Shown here in pieces: positions 59,488 through 64,000 of a stretch of 64,000 bases of DNA. The DNA is from Segatella copri (GTDB taxonomy: Bacteria > Bacteroidota > Bacteroidia > Bacteroidales > Bacteroidaceae). The notes under the pieces are model-generated. The model saw only the letters and a program-made list of their open reading frames with translations, ran no database searches and was not told where the DNA came from. Every line of letters begins with the position of its first letter. Positions within the stretch are counted from its first letter, which is position 1. The stretch is from contig NZ_VZAD01000034.1 in the NCBI RefSeq assembly GCF_009495355.1, positions 1 through 64,000 on the forward strand. The letters run 5' to 3'. A program made the position numbers and the translations under genes.

Positions 59488-60333
59488 ATGAAAACTAATT
59501 ATTCACTTCGTTATGCGTCTCACCCTGTGGATGCTAAAAATTATGATACCCAGCGTTTGCGAAAAGAGTTCTTGATAGACACGCTTTTTGTGAACGATGA
59601 GGTTAATATGGTTTATTCCATGTACGACAGAATGATAGTGGGAGGTGTTATGCCTAAAGCCGAGACTCTTCGACTGGAAGCTATAGATCCTCTCAAAGCT
59701 ACTTATTTTACCACTCGCCGCGAGATTGGTGTTTTCAATGTAGGCGAGGGAGAAGGTGTGGTTAAAGTGGGTGAAGAGTCTTTCACCTTAGGTTTTAAGG
59801 AGGCACTTTATATAGGCAGTGGCGACAGAGATGTGCTGTTTGAGAGCAAGGACCCTCAGCATCCTGCCAAATTCTATTTCAACAGTACCTGTGCTCATAC
59901 CAGTTATCCTTGTCGTAAGGTGACCAAGCAGGATGCCATCTGTGCCCACATGGGTTCACTCGAAATGAGCAATGAGCGTAATATTAATAAAATGTTGGTA
60001 AACCAGGTGCTTCCTACCTGCCAGTTGCAGATGGGAATGACAGAATTGGCACCAGGCTCCGTATGGAATACCATGCCAGCACATACCCACAGCAGAAGAA
60101 TGGAAGCCTATTTCTATTTTGAAGTTCCCGAGTCGCAAGCAGTTTGCCACTTGATGGGAGAACCACAGGAAACCCGTCATATCTGGATGAAGGGCAATCA
60201 GGCAGTCTTGTCGCCAGAGTGGAGTATACATAGTGCGGCAGCTACCCACAACTATACATTCATTTGGGGAATGGGCGGCGAGAATCTTGACTATGGTGAT
60301 CAGGATTTCTATGAGATAACAGATCTGAAATAG
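59488..60333 (+). CDS. kduI: 5-Dehydro-4-deoxy-D-glucuronate isomerase
   Basis: A 281-residue cupin-fold metalloenzyme that isomerises the 4-deoxy-5-keto-uronate released from pectin or glycosaminoglycans. PAHTHSRRMEAYFYFE holds the metal-binding His, His and Glu; further on is IHSAAATHNYTFIWGMGGEN with the fourth ligand. Length is normal. Its last codons lie in a small direct repeat that continues into the gap before kduD. With kduD it forms the middle of uronate breakdown to KDG. Confidence 0.95.
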   Translation: MKTNYSLRYASHPVDAKNYDTQRLRKEFLIDTLFVNDEVNMVYSMYDRMIVGGVMPKAETLRLEAIDPLKATYFTTRREIGVFNVGEGEGVVKVGEESFTLGFKEALYIGSGDRDVLFESKDPQHPAKFYFNSTCAHTSYPCRKVTKQDAICAHMGSLEMSNERNINKMLVNQVLPTCQLQMGMTELAPGSVWNTMPAHTHSRRMEAYFYFEVPESQAVCHLMGEPQETRHIWMKGNQAVLSPEWSIHSAAATHNYTFIWGMGGENLDYGDQDFYEITDLK

Positions 60334-60388
60334 CAGACTTGATTGAAATAGCAGACTTTAGAAACAAAATTGAGATAACAGACTTGAT
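60313..60388 (+). repeat. Short direct repeats spanning the kduI stop
   Basis: TGAAATAGCAGACTT occurs at 60326-60340 and 60344-60358 (18-base period; the TAG is the kduI stop). GAGATAACAGA occurs at 60313-60323 inside kduI and again at 60372-60382. The gap before kduD therefore seems to consist of decayed copies of the kduI 3' end. Confidence 0.8.
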
Positions 60389-60413
60389 ATAACAACAATA
60401 ATTCTATTGAGAT

Positions 60414-61217
60414 ATGGATTTTTCTAAATTATTTTCATTGGAGGGCAAGGTAGCCCTTGTAACAGGAGCCGCTTACGGAATCGGCTTCGCTATCGCTGAG
60501 GCTTATGCCAAGGCAGGTGCAAAGATTGCTTTCAACTGTCGTAGCCAGCATCACATGGATCAGGCTTTGGCAGATTACAAGGCAAAAGGTATTGATGCCA
60601 AGGGATACATCTGTGATGTTACTGACGAGGAGCAGGTGAAGAAGATGGTTGCCGATATCGAGAAGGAACTCGGCGTGATAGATATCTTGGTGAATAATGC
60701 CGGTATCATCAAGCGTATTCCTATGACGGAAATGTCGGTAGAGGACTTCAAGCAGGTGGTAGATATCGACCTGACTGCGCCTTTCATCGTTTCAAAGGCA
60801 GTACTTCCTGGTATGATAAAGAAGGGACATGGCAAGATTATTAACATCTGCTCTATGATGAGTGAGTTGGGTCGTGAGACAGTTTCTGCCTATGCCGCAG
60901 CCAAGGGTGGCTTGAAGATGCTGACACGTAATATCTGTTCAGAGTTTGGTGAGCACAACATTCAGTGCAATGGCTTAGGCCCTGGTTATATTGCCACTCC
61001 CCAGACTGCACCTCTTCGTGAGCATCAGCCAGATGGCAGCCGTCATCCTTTTGACAGCTTTATTTGTGCTAAGACTCCTGCCGGCCGCTGGTTGGAGCCA
61101 GAGGAGTTGATGGGTCCAGCGGTGTTCCTCGCTTCAGAGGCATCTAATGCAGTAAACGGACACATTCTCTATGTGGATGGTGGTATCTTGGCTTATATCG
61201 GCAAGCAGCCAAAATAA
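60414..61217 (+). CDS. kduD: 2-Dehydro-3-deoxy-D-gluconate 5-dehydrogenase (SDR family)
   Basis: A 267-residue short-chain dehydrogenase that reduces the KduI product to 2-keto-3-deoxygluconate. Features: TGAAYGIGFAIAEAY (dinucleotide site), VNNAG, ICSMMSE, YAAAKGG with catalytic Tyr and Lys, and a C-terminal GHILYVDGG. Other gluconate 5-dehydrogenase-type SDRs look alike, but the direct neighbourhood of kduI settles the assignment. The gene ends before a bidirectional terminator shared with the HU gene. Confidence 0.92.
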   Translation: MDFSKLFSLEGKVALVTGAAYGIGFAIAEAYAKAGAKIAFNCRSQHHMDQALADYKAKGIDAKGYICDVTDEEQVKKMVADIEKELGVIDILVNNAGIIKRIPMTEMSVEDFKQVVDIDLTAPFIVSKAVLPGMIKKGHGKIINICSMMSELGRETVSAYAAAKGGLKMLTRNICSEFGEHNIQCNGLGPGYIATPQTAPLREHQPDGSRHPFDSFICAKTPAGRWLEPEELMGPAVFLASEASNAVNGHILYVDGGILAYIGKQPK

Positions 61218-61242
61218 ACAGGTAGGACATAGACTATAAAAT

Positions 61243-61268
61243 AAGGGCAGTCAAAAATGACTGCCCTT
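61243..61268. terminator. Bidirectional terminator between kduD and the HU gene
   Basis: AAGGGCAGTCA (61243-61253) is exactly complementary to 61258-61268, with a 4-base loop; T-rich on both sides. It lies between convergent genes. Confidence 0.88.
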
Positions 61269-61293
61269 TATTTATCTGCAAGATTTTTTACAA

Positions 61294-61569
61294 TTACTTG
61301 TTCAAAGCATCTGCAAGCTCAGCGCCAGCCTTGAATTTAGCAACCTTCTTGGCAGCAATCTGGATCTTCTCCTTTGTTGCAGGGTTGATACCCTCGCGAG
61401 CAGGACGCTCGTTAACACTGAATGTACCGAAACCTACCAACTGTATCTTGTCGCCAGCGATGAGGGCTTCCTTAAGTGCGTTAACTGTGGCGTCGAGAGC
61501 CTTCTTAGAATCAGCCTTGCTGATGCCAGCACCTGCTGCAATCTTGTCAATCAATTCTGTCTTGTTCAT
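61294..61569 (-). CDS. hup: HU family DNA-binding protein
   Basis: A 91-residue nucleoid protein that bends DNA. MNKTELIDKIAAGAGISKAD, the core GDKIQLVGFGTFSV and the DNA-binding arm ERPAREGINPATKEKIQIAA are standard HU. It is of normal length. Low Arg and high Lys/Ala use and GCC/AAG-type codons suggest strong expression. A perfect consensus promoter lies upstream on the same strand. Confidence 0.95.
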   Translation of the reverse strand: MNKTELIDKIAAGAGISKADSKKALDATVNALKEALIAGDKIQLVGFGTFSVNERPAREGINPATKEKIQIAAKKVAKFKAGAELADALNK

Positions 61570-61622
61570 AATTTTACTTTATTAAATGATTAATACTAAT
61601 GTTTTTTCATCGATTTTGCTTA

Positions 61623-61653
61623 CAAATATAGAATTATTCTTTTAAAAGTCAAA
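61623..61653 (-). promoter_or_regulatory. Consensus promoter of the HU gene
   Basis: Minus strand: TTTG (61650-61653), 19 bases, TATATTTG (61623-61630), 53 bases before the ATG at 61569. Confidence 0.85.
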
Positions 61654-61735
61654 CAAAAAATGCAGAAAAGTGATGAATTTATTGAAAATTAAGTGTATTA
61701 TGTCTTTTTTTTGGCGTTTTCACGGATATTTTTAG

Positions 61736-61743
61736 TAATTTTG
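61736..61743 (+). promoter_or_regulatory. Promoter -7 box of the rhomboid gene
   Basis: TAATTTTG with TTG at 61711-61713 (spacing 22), 34 bases before the ATG at 61778. Confidence 0.6.
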
Positions 61744-61777
61744 CCGCAAATATTTAGTAATTAATCAGATTTTAAAG

Positions 61778-62719
61778 ATGCGCAATATACCTATAGTTAC
61801 AAAGAACTTGTTGATAGTGAATGTCGTAGCCTTCCTGCTTACTTTCCTGATGGGTAAGGATGCCAGTGGTGGCTATGCTCTGAATGATATTTTCGGACTC
61901 CATTTCTTTTTGGCTTCCGACTTTCAAATTTATCAGCTCTTTACTTACATGTTTATGCATGGAGGTTTCGAACACATTCTCTTCAATATGTTTGCCCTCT
62001 GGATGTTTGGCTGTGTTGTAGAAAGAGTGTGGGGAGCAAAGAAATTCCTTTTTTATTACATTGCATGTGGCGTGGGTGCTGGTTTGTTTCAAGAAGCAGC
62101 GCAGTTTGTGCAGTTTTATATGAAGATGTCAGATGTCATGCCTGGTATCTCGGTAGGCAATGTTTTCTCTGTTGCTCATGGATTGTCGGCTTCGTTGAAT
62201 AGTTGGACTACAGTAGGAGCCTCGGGTGCCATCTATGCCATTCTGTTGGCTTTTGGTATGATATTCCCCGAAGACCGCATCTTCATCTTCCCTATCCCAG
62301 TGCCTATCAAGGCCAAGTATTTCGTGATAGGTTATGCTGCCATCGAACTGTTTTCTGCCATAGCGACCACGGGTGATGGTGTGGCTCATATTGCTCACCT
62401 CGGAGGTATGGTCTTTGGCTTCTTCATGATTCGTTATTGGCGCAAGCAGATAGATGGAGGTTATGGTGGCAGCAGGGCAAAGGATGCTTTTGCGAAGATG
62501 CGTGACACCTTTGCGGGCAAACATCGTAAACAGCAGTTTACTTATACCCGAAATGAGAACTTTACAGTTGATGAGCGTCAGCAAGACTGGGATTATAATA
62601 AGAAAAAGCAAGCTACACAAGAAGAGATAGACCGTATCCTTGACAAGATACGCAAGAATGGTTATGATAGTTTGACCAAGGAAGAAAAGCAGATTCTTTT
62701 CGATCAGAGCAATAAATAA
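61778..62719 (+). CDS. Rhomboid-family intramembrane serine protease with C-terminal extension
   Basis: A 313-residue inner-membrane protease with about six membrane segments in residues 10-225. The catalytic Ser is 149 in TTVGASGAIYA and the catalytic His is 207 in HIAHLGGMVFG; HGGFEHILFNMFALW carries the conserved His and Asn of TM2. After the last segment a soluble tail (about 235-313) with FTVDERQQDWDYNKKKQA and ILDKIRKNGYDSLTKEEKQIL matches the C-terminal domain seen in Bacteroidales rhomboids (DUF6576-like). Substrates are unknown. It is followed 59 bases later by an EEP-family gene. Confidence 0.9.
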   Translation: MRNIPIVTKNLLIVNVVAFLLTFLMGKDASGGYALNDIFGLHFFLASDFQIYQLFTYMFMHGGFEHILFNMFALWMFGCVVERVWGAKKFLFYYIACGVGAGLFQEAAQFVQFYMKMSDVMPGISVGNVFSVAHGLSASLNSWTTVGASGAIYAILLAFGMIFPEDRIFIFPIPVPIKAKYFVIGYAAIELFSAIATTGDGVAHIAHLGGMVFGFFMIRYWRKQIDGGYGGSRAKDAFAKMRDTFAGKHRKQQFTYTRNENFTVDERQQDWDYNKKKQATQEEIDRILDKIRKNGYDSLTKEEKQILFDQSNK

Positions 62720-62778
62720 GGCTATCAATGATAAAGTACTAACAACATTACTTGCTAAGTCAGAAATAAGTTAGGGAA

Positions 62779-63870
62779 ATGTTTGACGGAATCAAGATTT
62801 TCACCATACGGATGATAGCAGGCGCCAATGTCGCTTCTGTCATTCTGATGATGGCTGTAGGATACTCTGACCATTTGTCGCCAGAGCATTTTGCATTGCT
62901 GTCTACTGCCGGATTGTTCTTTCCCCTTTTCCTTTTCGTCAATCTCTGCTTTTTGTTCTTCTGGCTGATTGTCAAGGCGCGATATGCTCTTATTCCGTTT
63001 TTGGGCTTTTTGCTGTGTTATGTGCCGGTAAGGAAATACATGCCCTTGAATATCTGTAGCGAACCGCCTGCTGGTTCTATCAAAGTACTGTCTTATAATA
63101 CGTTGAGCCTTGCAGAAGGCGTGACGGATGAGGACGGTGTCAATCCTATAGTGAAGTATGTGCGCAGGCAGAATGCAGATATTGTGTGTCTTCAGGAAGC
63201 TGTCCCTACCGCTTACGAGTGGGAACAGATAGACACGCTGTTGCGTCCTGTTTATCCTTATATCGAAACCATCAATCACCCTAATGGCGGTAACGGCCTG
63301 ATGGTGCTGAGCAAGTTCCCTATACTGGGCAAGGAACTGATTCCCTATGCCTCTAAAGGCAACTTGAGTGCGGCTTTCCGTCTGTCGGTAAAGGGTAAGG
63401 AAGTGTTGTTGGTCAATAATCATTTGGAGACTACAGGCTTGTCTTTAGAAGAGCGTCGTAAGTTCAAGAATTTAGTGAAAGGTAAATTGGAGACCGATAC
63501 AGCCGAACAGACATCTAAACTGTTGATTGTAAAACTGGCGGAAGCCACTAAGAAACGTGCTCCTGAGGCAGACGCCGTGGCAAACTATCTGAGTCGGTAT
63601 AAAGGAAAGAGCATCATACTTTGTGGTGACTTCAATGACAGTCCTATCTCGTATGCGCATCGTACGATAGCACAAGACCTGACTGATTGTTTTATAGAGA
63701 GCGGGAATGGATTGGGGATAAGTTATCACAGGAGTGGATTCTATGTACGTATAGACAATATCATGTGCTCTGAAGACTGGAAGCCTTATGGCTGTAAAGT
63801 GGATAGTAAAATAGCAGTTTCAGACCATTATCCCATGCTTTGTTACCTAAAAATGCAGTCTAAACACTAA
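62779..63870 (+). CDS. Endonuclease/exonuclease/phosphatase family protein, membrane-anchored
   Basis: A 363-residue protein. Residues about 10-95 hold three membrane segments (for example LLSTAGLFFPLFLFVNLCFLFFW), followed by an EEP domain. KVLSYNTLSLAE, ADIVCLQEAV with the metal-binding Glu, VNNHLETTGL with His, ILCGDFNDSP with Asp/Asn, and the C-terminal SDHYPM with the catalytic His are all present. Likely outward-facing hydrolase of a phosphodiester or phosphomonoester; the substrate is not visible. It probably shares its transcript with the rhomboid gene. Small molecules or lipid-linked phosphates are as plausible as DNA. Confidence 0.9.
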   Translation: MFDGIKIFTIRMIAGANVASVILMMAVGYSDHLSPEHFALLSTAGLFFPLFLFVNLCFLFFWLIVKARYALIPFLGFLLCYVPVRKYMPLNICSEPPAGSIKVLSYNTLSLAEGVTDEDGVNPIVKYVRRQNADIVCLQEAVPTAYEWEQIDTLLRPVYPYIETINHPNGGNGLMVLSKFPILGKELIPYASKGNLSAAFRLSVKGKEVLLVNNHLETTGLSLEERRKFKNLVKGKLETDTAEQTSKLLIVKLAEATKKRAPEADAVANYLSRYKGKSIILCGDFNDSPISYAHRTIAQDLTDCFIESGNGLGISYHRSGFYVRIDNIMCSEDWKPYGCKVDSKIAVSDHYPMLCYLKMQSKH

Positions 63871-63919
63871 AAAAAGAATAATATCGCAGAAATAATTTCT
63901 TAAAAAGAAAAAAAATGAT

Positions 63920-63927
63920 TATTTTTG
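63920..63927 (+). promoter_or_regulatory. Promoter -7 box of the terminal gene
   Basis: TATTTTTG followed by a 46-base AT-rich leader to the ATG at 63974. Confidence 0.5.
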
Positions 63928-63973
63928 CACGTCATTATATGTAAATTAATAATTAATAACAATAAAAATAGAA

Positions 63974-64000
63974 ATGCAAAACAAAGGAATTGTAATTTGT
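63974..64000 (+). CDS. Start of a gene, probably protein translocase subunit SecDF (partial)
   Basis: Only nine codons (MQNKGIVIC) are inside the window. A start MQNKG followed by a hydrophobic run is what I recall for Bacteroidales SecD/SecDF proteins, so that is the likely identity, but nine residues cannot prove it. A promoter box precedes it. Confidence 0.5.

Overview
The window looks like chromosomal DNA from a Bacteroidota bacterium, most likely order Bacteroidales and family Prevotellaceae (Prevotella/Segatella-like). The evidence is threefold. Most promoters have the Bacteroidota form (a TTG/TTTG box, about 19-20 bases, then TAnnTTTG) with few strong Shine-Dalgarno sites. Several families are typical of Bacteroidota (DUF4294, DUF4271, DUF6089, DUF6242-like, a kinase with ThrRS-like N-terminal domains). 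The gene orders uppS-bamA-ompH-ompH-murI and metK-DUF4271-hemD-rnpA-yidD-tyrS are also typical. The genus is an inference. Nearly everything looks like core chromosome; no transposase, phage gene or CRISPR array was seen.

Layout. 1-97: 3' end of a 5S rRNA gene and the rRNA operon terminator. 482-3580 (-): RNase R and a sirtuin. 3719-6262 (+): three consecutive FKBP-type peptidyl-prolyl isomerases, apparently cytosolic, lipoprotein and periplasmic. 6402-7907 (-): an acetyl/succinyl-CoA transferase. 8275-13133 (+): cysS, an Lrp/AsnC regulator, a fused glutamine-amidotransferase-like/dipeptidase protein, and an M28 glutaminyl-cyclase-like protein. 13134-13567: a repeat-filled convergent gap, then DUF4294 (-) and a helix-hairpin-helix/beta-barrel protein (+).

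16475-22005 (+) is the most distinctive gene cluster: an LtaS-like sulfatase-fold transferase, a TagB/TagF-like CDP-polyol phosphotransferase, a class V PLP aminotransferase, and a TagD-like cytidylyltransferase fused to a Gfo/Idh/MocA-type domain. Together they resemble a teichoic-acid-like polyol-phosphate pathway in a Gram-negative cell. It is followed by an AAA/DUF4143 ATPase and a glycosyltransferase. Convergent to these, 29679 down to 24218 (-), is an envelope operon: MsbA-like exporter, lipid A acyltransferase, fucosyltransferase-like enzyme and two GT2 glycosyltransferases. Upstream on the same strand are miaB, a PAP2 membrane enzyme, an epimerase and a Na/Pi cotransporter.

35307-41257 holds a nucleoside kinase, a second repeat-rich convergent gap (36969-37577), upp, an anchored DNA/RNA nuclease and pckA. 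41567-51634 (+) runs through a surface lipoprotein, the envelope-biogenesis block (DUF6089, uppS, bamA, three Skp/OmpH genes, murI), rbfA and a LolE-like permease. 51664-52726 (-) has an O-methyltransferase and aroQ. 52854-59062 (+) has xerD, metK, DUF4271, hemD, rnpA, yidD and tyrS. The end holds tRNA-Gln, the kduI-kduD uronate pair, HU (-), a rhomboid protease, an endonuclease/exonuclease/phosphatase protein and the first codons of what is probably secDF.

The most interesting non-coding signal is a family of about 16-bp GGTCATAATAGAYGAC repeats, partly in a 23-bp register and partly as hairpins, in the two largest convergent gaps 24 kb apart. A separate 17-bp motif (TATATATAATAAGGTGT) occurs identically in three intergenic leaders.
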